From Methanothrix harundinacea (GTDB lineage: Archaea; Halobacteriota; Methanosarcinia; Methanotrichales; Methanotrichaceae), in NCBI GenBank assembly GCA_002502785.1, contig DAQG01000024.1, positions 1 to 64,000 of the forward strand: a DNA stretch of 64,000 nucleotides, in the 5' to 3' direction. The position numbers and the translations under genes were made by a program. The notes beneath the pieces were generated by a model. It made no database searches, was not told where the DNA came from, and worked only from the letters and a program-made list of their open reading frames with translations. Shown here piece by piece: positions 18,155 through 29,638 of the stretch. The first letter of the stretch is position 1. Every line of letters starts with the position of its first letter.

Positions 18155-18913
18155 TCAGCCGTGCTCCCTCAGAACCCTGTGGGGGACGCCGTGGGCGATC
18201 ATCTCCACGGGGCATTCGTAAGCCTCTTCTATGTCCTCGGCGGTCAGCTCTTTTGAGCTGTGGTAATAGAGCTTTCTGTTGACGCAGGCGATCTTCTTCA
18301 CATAGGTCGACACTGCGCTGATGTCGTGGGATACCATGATTATCGTCATCTTCTCGTTCAGCTCACGGAGAAGCTCGTAGAACTCCCTCTGCCGGGAGCT
18401 GTCGATCCCGGTGGCTGGCTCGTCCAGAAGGAGAAGGTCGGGCTCTGAGACGAGGGCTCTTGCAACGAAAATCCGCTGCTGTTGGCCTCCGGATAAAGCG
18501 CCGATCTCTCTATCAGCATGCTCCAGCATCCTCACCGACGAAAGGGCCGCCAGGGCAGAATTCCGATCCTCGGGTGAATGGCGGCCGAAGAGGCCCATTT
18601 TGCCGCGGCGTCCCATCATAACCACCTCGAGGGCGCTGATCGGGAACTTCTGGTCGAAGAGGCTCTTTTGGGGTAGGTACCCGACCCGCTTTCTCGCGGC
18701 CTCGGGGCTCATCCCGAAGACCAGGACCCTTCCGCGATGAGGTTTGATCAACCCCAGGACGGCCTTGAGGAGGGTCGTCTTTCCTCCGCCGTTGGGGCCT
18801 ATCAGCCCGAGAAAGTCCCCCTCTTTGACCTCGAGGTTCACGTCCTCCAGGACGGTTCGGCCTCCGAGATTGACCATGAGGTTCTCGATCGATACTACGT
18901 TCTCTCCAGTCAT
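18155..18913 (-). CDS. znuC: zinc/manganese ABC transporter ATP-binding protein
   Basis: 252 residues. Walker A GPNGGGKTTLL, signature LSGGQQQRIFVA, Walker B LLLLDEPATGID and H-loop MVSHDIS are intact. The length and the neighbours identify it as the ATPase of the metal uptake system. It follows znuA by 24 bases and precedes znuB by two. Confidence 0.93.
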   Translation of the reverse strand: MTGENVVSIENLMVNLGGRTVLEDVNLEVKEGDFLGLIGPNGGGKTTLLKAVLGLIKPHRGRVLVFGMSPEAARKRVGYLPQKSLFDQKFPISALEVVMMGRRGKMGLFGRHSPEDRNSALAALSSVRMLEHADREIGALSGGQQQRIFVARALVSEPDLLLLDEPATGIDSSRQREFYELLRELNEKMTIIMVSHDISAVSTYVKKIACVNRKLYYHSSKELTAEDIEEAYECPVEMIAHGVPHRVLREHG

Positions 18914-18937
18914 TTTTCTGCTCGCTCCATTGTCAGA

Positions 18938-19861
18938 TTAACCGTCCAGGCTGGAGGCGATCTCTTGGCCCACATGCCTCATGTTCTCGATATAGTTTTC
19001 AGCGAGAGGGTCGAGGGGCACGACCCTGCCATCGATCTCTCTTGCGATGATCTCCGCCGACTTCGGGTTGAAGTTGGGGTCGACGAATATTGTGGTGATA
19101 TTCTTCCGGCGAGCGACCTCGACGACCTCGGCTAGGTACCTGGGTCCGGGTTCCTTCTCGCTTTCAAGGATCGGCACCTGGACGAGACCGTAATCCCTTG
19201 CAAAGTAGCTCCAGGAGGGGTGGAGGACGATGAACTCTTCCCTATCCGTCTCCGAGAAGGTCGAGTTCAGCTCAAAATCGAGCTCTCTGAGCCTGCTGAG
19301 ATTGTCGTCCCTGTTCTTTTGATAAAAATCAGCATTGTCGGGATCGACCTCTATCAGGCCCCGGCAGATGTTCTCGACGATGATCATGCCGTTCTTTGGC
19401 GAGAGCCAGATGTGGGGGTCTGCCATCAGTATATTCTCATGAACGTCATGATCGCCAGGATGAGCAGCGTGGCCGTGATCGTCGGAATCGGTCGTCTCCA
19501 TCAGGTCCACCCTGGCAGAGGAGTCGACGACGAGCATATCCCCATTGGCCTGGATTATCTTCTCCATCCAAATCTCAAGGCCCGCTCCGTTCTTAACGTA
19601 GAGGTCTGCATCCTCCACCTCCACCAGCTTGGAGGGCGAGGGCTCGAAGGTATGAGGGTTTGTGCCCGGAGGAACCAAGATGTCGACCCTTACCCGATCC
19701 CTGCCTACCATCTTCGAGAAGTGGCCGAGGGGCACGGTGGTTGCGACGACGTTGATACCGCTCGTTTCCTCCGCAGAAGTTGGCTTATCGGTGGATATGC
19801 AGCCGCAAAGAAGGCAGGCCACGAGGATCAGCGCCGGAACCAAGGCGCACCTCAAGCTCAA
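18938..19861 (-). CDS. znuA: zinc-type ABC transporter substrate-binding lipoprotein
   Basis: 307 residues, cluster 9 solute-binding protein. A lipobox LLCGC near residue 16 follows a short hydrophobic signal. A histidine-rich loop (DDHGHAAHPGDHDVH) and the metal-ligand segments GTNPHTFEPSP, MADPHIWLSP and VLHPSWSYFA favour zinc. Start: TTG 19861 has a strong GGAGGTG five bases upstream and overlaps the stop of the preceding gene (TTGA). A longer frame from 19984 runs through that gene and is rejected. Confidence 0.92.
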   Translation of the reverse strand: MSLRCALVPALILVACLLCGCISTDKPTSAEETSGINVVATTVPLGHFSKMVGRDRVRVDILVPPGTNPHTFEPSPSKLVEVEDADLYVKNGAGLEIWMEKIIQANGDMLVVDSSARVDLMETTDSDDHGHAAHPGDHDVHENILMADPHIWLSPKNGMIIVENICRGLIEVDPDNADFYQKNRDDNLSRLRELDFELNSTFSETDREEFIVLHPSWSYFARDYGLVQVPILESEKEPGPRYLAEVVEVARRKNITTIFVDPNFNPKSAEIIAREIDGRVVPLDPLAENYIENMRHVGQEIASSLDG

Positions 19862-20157
19862 AGCTCCACCTCCTTCAGGACCTTGCCGATGTACCTGGTT
19901 CGGGTTTTGCCGTCCTCCTTCCAGTAGCAGTACCAGTAGGGGCCATGGGGACATTTCTTGCACTCCTTTCCGCAGTAGACCCACTCCTGCCGATAGGTGA
20001 CGGACCCCGGTCTCCTCTCTCCGGTTTCGGCTTTGTGGGCATCCCCTTCAAAAGATTCTTCGCGATCGGAGATTAGCCGATCGAGGTAATCCCTGATCTC
20101 CATTAGGTGGGGGAGGTCCTCTTCAGCCAACTCGTCCAAGATATATTTGGGGATCAA
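19858..20157 (-). CDS. DUF6788-like small protein heading the znu operon
   Basis: 99 residues. It has the HGPYWYCYWKEDGKTRTRYIGK-type segment (residues about 71-92) typical of DUF6788 proteins, preceded by a cysteine pair-like VYCGKECKKC that may bind metal. Its stop overlaps the znuA start, so it is translationally coupled to the zinc operon. The start is a TTG without a clear ribosome-binding site; the operator at 20166-20210 lies directly upstream, consistent with a nearly leaderless message. Function unknown; a zinc-related or regulatory role is inference from position. Confidence 0.7.
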   Translation of the reverse strand: MIPKYILDELAEEDLPHLMEIRDYLDRLISDREESFEGDAHKAETGERRPGSVTYRQEWVYCGKECKKCPHGPYWYCYWKEDGKTRTRYIGKVLKEVEL

Positions 20158-20165
20158 GGTCGCAT

Positions 20166-20210
20166 CTTATGTAACTTGGCCAGTTAAATCTTTTCCTCAA
20201 GTTACATAAG
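20166..20210 (-). promoter_or_regulatory. 13-bp inverted-repeat operator flanking the znu promoter
   Basis: CTTATGTAACTTG (20166-20178) and CAAGTTACATAAG (20198-20210) are perfect 13-base complements, 19 bases apart. On the minus strand the spacer reads AGGAAAAGATTTAACTGGC, holding a BRE/TATA-like element (GAAAAGATTTAA). The arms thus sit on both sides of the promoter, nine bases before the first codon of the operon. A dimeric, metal-responsive repressor is the simplest reading; its identity is unknown. Confidence 0.65.
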
Positions 20211-20420
20211 AATAGATACAGGGAAAGGAGAACTGGAGAGAACAGATGGCAGAAGACAGGTTGGACTTTAGATTGAGCTGAAAAACTGCTGATGAGCCGC
20301 TCGCTGAATTCAGTTCTTCTGAATTTCTCGGGCATCACCAGCGAGGTTGGAAATACCTTTTATCTCATCACGTGGCACGTTTCGCTGAATCAATCTTTGC
20401 AACAAAATCTGAGGTTTCGA

Positions 20421-21260
20421 ATGTTTGAAGAACTGGAGAAGATCAACGCTCGTCCTGAACCCTTTGAGTTTTACACGGCGAGTGACTTGTGGGCCGATGA
20501 GCACACATCAGAGCAGATGCTCAGGTTCCACCTGAACGAGGAGATCGATGTCTCGTCCCGAAAGGTGGAATTCATCAACCGCTCGGTCGAATGGATCGCT
20601 TCCCGCCTCAACGTCGGTGCGGGAATAAAAATCGCCGACTTCGGCTGCGGCCCGGGGCTTTATGCGGCGAGGCTGGCTCAGAGGCAGGCGGATGTGACCG
20701 GGATAGATTTCTCAAAGAGGTCGATCCAATATGCACAGGAAGTCGCAACCAGGGATGGTCTATCCATCCGCTATGTAAATCAGAACTACCTGGAGTTTGA
20801 AACAGATGACCGTTTTCATCTCATCCTGATGATCATGTGCGACTTCTGCGCCTTAAGTCCCGTCCAGAGAAAGCGGATGCTCAGAAAGTTCCACCAGATC
20901 CTCGAGCCCGGAGGTTCGGTCCTTCTCGACGTGTATTCATTGGCGGCTTTTGAAGGTCGAGAAGAGGGGGCGATCTACGAGGCGAACCTTCTTGATGGAT
21001 TCTGGTCTCCGAACAAGTATTACGGGTTTCTAAACACCTTCAAGTACCAGAGCGAAAAGGTGATTCTTGACAAGTACACGATTATCGAAGCCGATCGCAC
21101 GCGAACCGTCTATAACTGGCTACAGCATTTCACTCCCGAAACTCTGGAGAAGGAGTTTTTCGAATGCGGTTTTGTCGTTGAGGGCTTATATTCAGATGTT
21201 TCTGGCTCACCGTTCGACCCGGAAAATGACGAATTTGCAGCCGTCGCCAAGAAGCTATAG
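20421..21260 (+). CDS. SAM-dependent methyltransferase
   Basis: 279 residues, class I methyltransferase. The SAM-binding motif is IADFGCGPGLYAARLA (about residues 68-83), then VTGIDFSKRSIQYA. The post-motif region LILMIMCDFCALS suggests a small-molecule substrate rather than DNA or RNA. ATG 20421 with GAGGT five bases upstream is chosen; an upstream extension to 20292 lacks a ribosome-binding site. It stands alone between the divergent znu operon and the next gene. Confidence 0.85.
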   Translation: MFEELEKINARPEPFEFYTASDLWADEHTSEQMLRFHLNEEIDVSSRKVEFINRSVEWIASRLNVGAGIKIADFGCGPGLYAARLAQRQADVTGIDFSKRSIQYAQEVATRDGLSIRYVNQNYLEFETDDRFHLILMIMCDFCALSPVQRKRMLRKFHQILEPGGSVLLDVYSLAAFEGREEGAIYEANLLDGFWSPNKYYGFLNTFKYQSEKVILDKYTIIEADRTRTVYNWLQHFTPETLEKEFFECGFVVEGLYSDVSGSPFDPENDEFAAVAKKL

Positions 21261-21360
21261 AAAATGTCTTAGTTAGGCATTACTTGGAGGAAATACACGA
21301 ACAATCAAGACCGTTACCAACGGCTACACACGAGACAACGGATAAAAAGAGGGAAGACGT

Positions 21361-22041
21361 ATGAGAGTGTTTGAAAGACCGGGACCCGCCAACACAGATG
21401 AAACGATTGAAATTGTGAAGAAGGTGTCTTCGCAATATCGCTATCTTGTCGTCGCATCAATTACCGGAGAGTGTGCTGTACGAGTCGCTGAAAGAATCCT
21501 CGACACGACCATCATTTGTGTCACATGTCCTCAAGGAATGGGATGGGAAGTTGACCACATGCAGAGTGGTCCGTTTGCAGATATTCCTGAACTCCAGAAG
21601 GTGCGCGATGAATGGGAGGAACGCGGTCTCTCCCGGGTGCCCATGCAAATCACCCCGGAAAATAGACTAAAATTAACAGCCTTGAACGTTCCCATCATCC
21701 AAGGAACAATTCCCTTCTTTGGTCCAAGTTTTTCAATGCGACTTCATCTCCAACAGGTGACATCCCTTGATATTCTGGCAAAGACCTTAGAATTGATCTC
21801 CACTGGGACGTTGGTCTGTTTGGAATGCGTCTTGATGGCTGCCGATGCAGGAGTGATTCCTGAACAAGAGCCAGTTCTTGCCGTCGCAGGGACTGAGCGC
21901 GGTCTTGATACGGCATGGGTCATCAAAAGTAGCGCCTCTGCCAATCTTTTTCATCCATCAAAAGGATGCCGATTTGTAGAATTGTTGGCCAAACCAGGCT
22001 TATCGTACCAACCCGCCATGGCCATTGAATATCTGCGATAA
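21361..22041 (+). CDS. stand-alone pyruvate kinase alpha/beta-domain protein
   Basis: 226 residues resembling the C-terminal domain of pyruvate kinase (COG1751-type), without the catalytic barrel. Visible landmarks are YLVVASITGECAVRVAERI and GTLVCLECVLMAADAG, with AVAGTERGLDTAWVI. The N-terminal FERPGPANTDETIEIV is typical of these proteins. Role unknown. Codon use and base composition are somewhat more AT-rich than in the flanking genes, so recent transfer is possible but not shown. Confidence 0.8.
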   Translation: MRVFERPGPANTDETIEIVKKVSSQYRYLVVASITGECAVRVAERILDTTIICVTCPQGMGWEVDHMQSGPFADIPELQKVRDEWEERGLSRVPMQITPENRLKLTALNVPIIQGTIPFFGPSFSMRLHLQQVTSLDILAKTLELISTGTLVCLECVLMAADAGVIPEQEPVLAVAGTERGLDTAWVIKSSASANLFHPSKGCRFVELLAKPGLSYQPAMAIEYLR

Positions 22042-22085
22042 GGTGAGACGAAGGCCGGTCCTCGAACCGGCCTCTTGCGTCCGCT

Positions 22086-25193
<3,108 letters not shown>

Positions 25194-25631
25194 ATGGAGA
25201 CTGAGTCCAAAGGAACCATATCCGGGCTTAGGGTAGCTGGCGTGATTGCTCTGTTGGCGTCACTCTTCCTTCTCGTGCCCGCGGCATCGGCAGACGATAC
25301 CTATTCGCTTATATTTTATGCAAACGTAGATCCAGTACGGGCTTCAGAAGATGACACCGTAACCTTCACCTACGAAGTCTATAACACCGGTACCGGAACC
25401 CTTTACGACGTTGAAGTCTGGTATTTCTCTATGGAGGAGATGATAGAAGTAGGCGACCTTGAAGGTGGAGAATCTGCGTTCCCCACTGCAGACTACGTAG
25501 TGAACATGGACGATGCTCTGTACAAGAGGGGTCGGCCTTACATATACAACGTGGCCTGTGCAATAGGTTACGGTGAGGATGGAACCTTGATGGCCCGTGC
25601 CAACGCTGCCTGTTCCATAATCGTAATCTAA
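25194..25631 (+). CDS. small secreted protein with a CARDB/DUF11-like domain
   Basis: 145 residues. A hydrophobic signal (VAGVIALLASLFLLVPAASA, cleavage near residue 34) leads into one beta-sandwich-like domain with DTVTFTYEVYNTGTGTLYDVEVWY, the hallmark of CARDB or DUF11 folds of archaeal surface proteins. Two cysteines near the C-terminus (VACAIG and AACSIIV) might form a disulfide. GAGG lies nine bases upstream of the ATG. It stands alone; partner unknown. Confidence 0.75.
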   Translation: METESKGTISGLRVAGVIALLASLFLLVPAASADDTYSLIFYANVDPVRASEDDTVTFTYEVYNTGTGTLYDVEVWYFSMEEMIEVGDLEGGESAFPTADYVVNMDDALYKRGRPYIYNVACAIGYGEDGTLMARANAACSIIVI

Positions 25632-25757
25632 CGCCGAATGCCGATTTTGTGGTTCGACGTGTTTCAGCACGTCAGATCACATCCTTATTTTTAAAGCTTT
25701 TTAAACTGAACGACCATTTTTGTCTTGCAACATAAATGGATAGCGAAAAATGTATCA

Positions 25758-25830
25758 AGCCTCGGGTGGGATTTGAACCCACGGCCTCGTCCTTACCAAG
25801 GACGCGCTATGCCAGCTAAGCCACCGAGGC
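25758..25830 (-). tRNA. tRNA-Thr(GGT)
   Basis: A complete cloverleaf on the minus strand. The acceptor stem pairs GCCTCGG with CCGAGGC, the anticodon arm is CGTCC-TTGGTAA-GGACG with anticodon GGT, and the T arm has GTGGG-TTCAAAT-CCCAC. The discriminator base is T and no CCA is encoded. No intron. Confidence 0.95.
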
Positions 25831-26029
25831 ACGAAAAGGTGCGATTGCCTCCCACGTGCTTCCTGTTTTTGAACCTTTCGGTCAACGCATTTCCGCCCTC
25901 GGCGCCTCGACCATCCCAGTATTTGCATCGAGATCGTGTGATCCTTGAAGGGGCTTCGTCGTGCAAATCCCCAGCGACAGGGCGGACTACCTCGATCCAT
26001 TTCTCTGGAACCTCTACCTCCATGACAGA

Positions 26030-26821
26030 ATGGTTATTTATCCGATCAGCCTCAAGATCGATGGCGTGTCACCCAAGCTCCAGAAAGGCGAAGAGCTGAT
26101 CAGAGCCCTTCGACCGCACCCGCTGGCCTTTTACCGGCTCTACGCTATCTGGATCTATCTTGCCTTTGTTGGAGTCTATTTCGCCTCTGATCCAAGGATC
26201 GAGATTTTTGACATGAGCCCCGAAAACTCGGCCCGGATCCTCTGGTGGCTGTCGATCCTCGTGCCGGCGGTTCTGATCGCCCTCTTCAGGATCAACTGGA
26301 GATGGCTTATTGCCCTGGCGATTCCTGGCCTTCTTGCCTTTTACCTTCCGGGCCAATTGGAGTACACGGCTTTTCTCGAGACTTGGGGCCTCCTCTGGTT
26401 TGCGGACCAAAATCACATCCTTACGGCTTTCGGCGTCTTCGGGATCCTGGGAACGGAGGAACACCGCAGGTCTCACAGATACTACATCACCAACTGGAGG
26501 CTGATAATGGAGTCGGGCCACCTCGGGGTTCACCGGAGAACCCTCCTCTACAAGAACATAAACGACCTGGTGGTGGAGCAGTCCTTCCCGGGAAAGATCT
26601 TCAACTTCGGAACGATCATCCCCATCACCGCTTCGGGTTTGGGCCTCGGCGACGACTCCAGCATGGCGGGCGCGGCCGTGGGGACGAGAGCGATGATCGG
26701 CGCCGGGGGCGGCAAGACCATATCGACGCCGAGGGGAAGGTCCCACCACCTCCTCGAGGGGGTAGGCCGTCCCGAGCAGGTCCACGACCTGATAATATCC
26801 CTGATGCACGCCCAGGGATAG
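26030..26821 (+). CDS. membrane protein with a PH-like (bPH2) domain
   Basis: About 263 residues. Three or four membrane helices in the first 130 residues (AIWIYLAFVGVYFA, WLSILVPAVLIALF, LIALAIPGLLAFYLPG) are followed by a PH-like domain with YYITNWRLIMESG and RTLLYKNINDLVVEQ, the usual bPH2 signature. The end is glycine-rich. The start is uncertain: ATG 26030 is used; GTG 25961 extends it without support, and a TATA-like TTATTTATC at 26034 could favour a later GTG. Function unknown. Confidence 0.7.
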   Translation: MVIYPISLKIDGVSPKLQKGEELIRALRPHPLAFYRLYAIWIYLAFVGVYFASDPRIEIFDMSPENSARILWWLSILVPAVLIALFRINWRWLIALAIPGLLAFYLPGQLEYTAFLETWGLLWFADQNHILTAFGVFGILGTEEHRRSHRYYITNWRLIMESGHLGVHRRTLLYKNINDLVVEQSFPGKIFNFGTIIPITASGLGLGDDSSMAGAAVGTRAMIGAGGGKTISTPRGRSHHLLEGVGRPEQVHDLIISLMHAQG

Positions 26822-26868
26822 AGGACTGGGAAAAAAGAGACGCTCCGATCCTGCAGCTGCAGAATTCG

Positions 26869-28032
26869 TCACGCCGTTTTCAAAACCGTCTCGTAGACCG
26901 CTTCCGTCTCTCGGGCGATCTCGTCCCACGTGAACTCCCTTTCGAGCCGTTCTCTTCCAGCCTTGCCGAGCCGTTTCATCTCCTCGGGGTTATCGAGGAG
27001 CCGGTTGATGCACCAGGCTATCGACTCGGGCTGTATGTAGGCGAGGAGGCCGTCCTCGAAGTTCTTGATTATGCTGACGGCGTCGGTGGCGACGACGGGC
27101 TTTCCAGCGTCCCAGCCTTCCAGGACCACGATCCCGAAGGGCTCGTTTCTGCTGGGCAGGCAAATCATGTCGCTGGCGTTCATCCACTCCTCTTTGACGT
27201 TGCTGGGGGTGTACCCCAGAAAGACGCAGGCACCTTCGACGCCCAGTTCTCGGGCCTTCTCTTCGCAGATCGGCTTCATCCCGCCATCGCCGATGAAGAC
27301 GAACTTCGCATCCCAGTGACGGGCGAGGACGTGGGGGATGGCCTCCACCAGGATGCAGGGACCCTTCTGGTAGTCCATTCTGCCGCAGAAGAGGACCACC
27401 GGGGCGAGAGGATGAATCCCGTGCCTCTCCTTGACCCTCCCCGGGTCCAGGGACCGCCTGAAGCTCCCGATGACCAGGCCGTTGGGTACGATCTCGATCT
27501 TCTCCCTCGGGATCTGGTATAGCATCATCAGCTCGTCCTTCATCCTCTGGGTGGTGGTGATCACCGTGGCCGACTCGTAGCCGCTCAGCCATTCGCGGTG
27601 AGCGATCTCCCTTGGAACGCCCTCGCTGCTGAAGTTGTTCCCGTTTCTGCCCCATTCGGTGCTGTGGAGCGTGATCACGTAGGGGATGCCGTAGGTGGCC
27701 TTTATCCTGTTGAGGGCCGTGACCGGATGCCAGTCGTGGCCATGCATCAGGTCGAAGTTGCCGGAGAGCTTCTGGACGTACCAGAACCTATGGAAGATGG
27801 CATCACACATCCTGTCCATCTGGGTGAGTATGTCTCCATACGGGTCGAAGTCCACCCTCTGATAGTGAACGCCGTTGATCGCGTCGTAGGAGCCGAAGTC
27901 TCCCCGACGTGTGAAAACGTGCACCTCGTGCCCCCTTCTCACGAGGGCTTCGGAAAGTTCAGAGACATGAGGGGCGACGCCACCAACCTTTATGGAGTAA
28001 AGGCTCTCCCAGGAGAGCATCCCTATTCGCAT
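26869..28032 (-). CDS. glycosyltransferase family 4 (glycogen synthase-like)
   Basis: 387 residues. N-terminal MRIGMLSWESLYSIKVGG-VAPHVSELSEAL fits GT4 and GT5-like glucan synthases. The donor site shows VVLFCGRMDYQKGPCILVEA, ASDMICLPSRNEPFGIVVLEG with the EX7E pair, and KPVVATDAVSI. Start ATG 28032 with GGTGG upstream is preferred over GTG 28044. It is in the same direction as the galT-GT4-GT3 operon but separated by about 650 bases, so it has its own promoter. Likely in glucan or trehalose-type sugar metabolism. Confidence 0.85.
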   Translation of the reverse strand: MRIGMLSWESLYSIKVGGVAPHVSELSEALVRRGHEVHVFTRRGDFGSYDAINGVHYQRVDFDPYGDILTQMDRMCDAIFHRFWYVQKLSGNFDLMHGHDWHPVTALNRIKATYGIPYVITLHSTEWGRNGNNFSSEGVPREIAHREWLSGYESATVITTTQRMKDELMMLYQIPREKIEIVPNGLVIGSFRRSLDPGRVKERHGIHPLAPVVLFCGRMDYQKGPCILVEAIPHVLARHWDAKFVFIGDGGMKPICEEKARELGVEGACVFLGYTPSNVKEEWMNASDMICLPSRNEPFGIVVLEGWDAGKPVVATDAVSIIKNFEDGLLAYIQPESIAWCINRLLDNPEEMKRLGKAGRERLEREFTWDEIARETEAVYETVLKTA

Positions 28033-28684
28033 TTCATCCACCACATCAAGATCAAAACGCTTTTCGTCAACTTCGCCATTGTAGGATAATCAAGAGCGAC
28101 GAACCGTCAACAGGCGGTATCAAAGGGGCCGAAAGCTGCCAGATTGAAGCATCAGCATCGTCAATCTCGTTCTTCGATAAGCTCCGTTCGCCAATTTTTG
28201 CTATAATTTCTTATGCTGTCGTCTCATTAACCTTTCGGTTTTTGCCGATTCGCGTCGATGAATTTCCATCGAATTTGCTCCTTTGTGAATTAATTCACCT
28301 TTGTCAAGTCTCATCGTGATGATTATTCTGATCGCGGATTTGAGCCGTAACGATTCTTAGCATATCGATTTTAGTTAATAAATCCCCGAAGCAGAATTTA
28401 CATCGATCCAGGAGACCGCATAATCCTCGTGATCTTCACATCACAACTTCCGTTTTGTTCTTTCGGATTCTTCGGAAACTTCAGTTTTTTCTGTATGGGC
28501 TCGAATGTACTTAAAAGTTGTGGCGATCATCTCGATGAGATGAAGCCGTTTGCTCAACTTTCTGTAAATCGGGCGGTGATCGCGTACATCAATGTCAATC
28601 TCGGCCATCAGGAATACTGCCAACCCCGAATTACAGCAAGGACAAAGACCAACAACAAGGGATCCTGGGATCGACAAAAAGAGG
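28033..28684. other. intergenic region between the glucan genes
   Basis: 652 bases with the promoter of the downstream GT4 gene (AT-rich stretch about 28195-28400, with TTAATTCACC and TTAGTTAATAAATC) and a dispersed repeat at 28582-28639. Short frames on both strands have no RBS or family signal. Confidence 0.4.
28582..28639 (-). repeat. 58-base dispersed repeat, copy 1
   Basis: Read on the minus strand it aligns without gaps to 33573-33630 on the plus strand, with 48 of 58 bases identical by hand count. Both copies are intergenic and flank the glucan gene block in opposite orientation. No transposase is nearby. Nature unknown: it could be a regulatory RNA element, a MITE remnant or a degraded coding fragment. 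Confidence 0.5.
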
Positions 28685-29638
28685 TCAGACCTCCCGGAGC
28701 TCGGAGGCGGCCCTTTCCGGCGGCACAGTGTTGATGAAAATCCCGGTGTTCTTCTCAAACCCCGCCATCGTCGATATCGCTGGCTGAATTCTTATGTTGA
28801 GGTGGTAGCGACGATCGGGAAGCTGGCGGATCGTGTAGTTGTAGGGAGGGCCCGATAGTAGCCGATCGAGCCTTCTAAGGACCTCGCCCAGAACCTGGGC
28901 CAGGTCTCCCGAGTCGAGACCTTCCAGATCCGAAGCGTGCTTTTTCGGAATGATCCAGGTCTCGTAGGGTACCATTGAACAGAAGGGGGCGATGAGGACG
29001 AACCCCTCGTTCTCAAAGATCAGCCTATCTGAGGTCGCCTCCCGCTCGACTAGGCTGCAGTAGGGGCATCGAGGCGCAGAGGTTATCGCCTCCATCTCCC
29101 TGATCAAAACCGGGGGAACGAGGGGGAGGGCGACGAGTTGAGTGTGGGTGTGGCTGAGGGAGGCTCCCGCCACCCGCCCCCAGTTCTTGAAGATTGAGAC
29201 GTACTCGACACCCTCTTGGGAGATGTAATGAATGTACCTATCTTTGTAGACGGAAACTAGCCTTTCGAGATCCAGAGGTCCGAACTTGGATGGATCGCTC
29301 TCGTGATCCGGGGACTCGACGATCACCTCGTGAAAGCCTCTGGCGAAGTCTGCTACCCACTCTTTCGTGGGCGGTTTTGGGCTCGGGGTCATGGCCGGAT
29401 AGAGGTTGAGAAAGGACCGTGCCCACCAGTTCTTGACCCTCTCCTCACCGTCGGCATGAATGCCGTCTTCGGTGTATACCGCGACCGCCTGGGGGGTCAG
29501 CTCCTCGTTTCCGGGGCAGAAGGGGCATGTTTTGGGGTCGGATCGATCTAGGGTTCCGCCGTGCTTGAAGTCGGTGGGCCTCTTTCCCCTCTCGGCGGCG
29601 ATGATGCAGTATTCGTCGAGGAAGTAGTGACGCCTCAT
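28685..29638 (-). CDS. galT: galactose-1-phosphate uridylyltransferase
   Basis: 317 residues, HIT superfamily. It exchanges UMP between UDP-glucose and a hexose-1-phosphate. Zinc-site cysteines are CPFCPGNE near residue 38, and a second pair is CPYCSL. The active site is SLSHTHTQLVALP, a HxHxQ form of the family motif. ATG 29638 overlaps the stop of the upstream glycosyltransferase (ATGA); a longer open frame reading into that gene is spurious. Its place in a glucan cluster suggests it handles glucose-1-phosphate or a related sugar phosphate. Confidence 0.9.
   Translation of the reverse strand: MRRHYFLDEYCIIAAERGKRPTDFKHGGTLDRSDPKTCPFCPGNEELTPQAVAVYTEDGIHADGEERVKNWWARSFLNLYPAMTPSPKPPTKEWVADFARGFHEVIVESPDHESDPSKFGPLDLERLVSVYKDRYIHYISQEGVEYVSIFKNWGRVAGASLSHTHTQLVALPLVPPVLIREMEAITSAPRCPYCSLVEREATSDRLIFENEGFVLIAPFCSMVPYETWIIPKKHASDLEGLDSGDLAQVLGEVLRRLDRLLSGPPYNYTIRQLPDRRYHLNIRIQPAISTMAGFEKNTGIFINTVPPERAASELREV

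Noticed and set aside
26245..27522. A 425-codon plus-strand frame across the membrane protein and GT4 gene
   Set aside because: Low-complexity, Arg/Gly/Pro-rich translation with no family motif. It is the shadow of two real genes.
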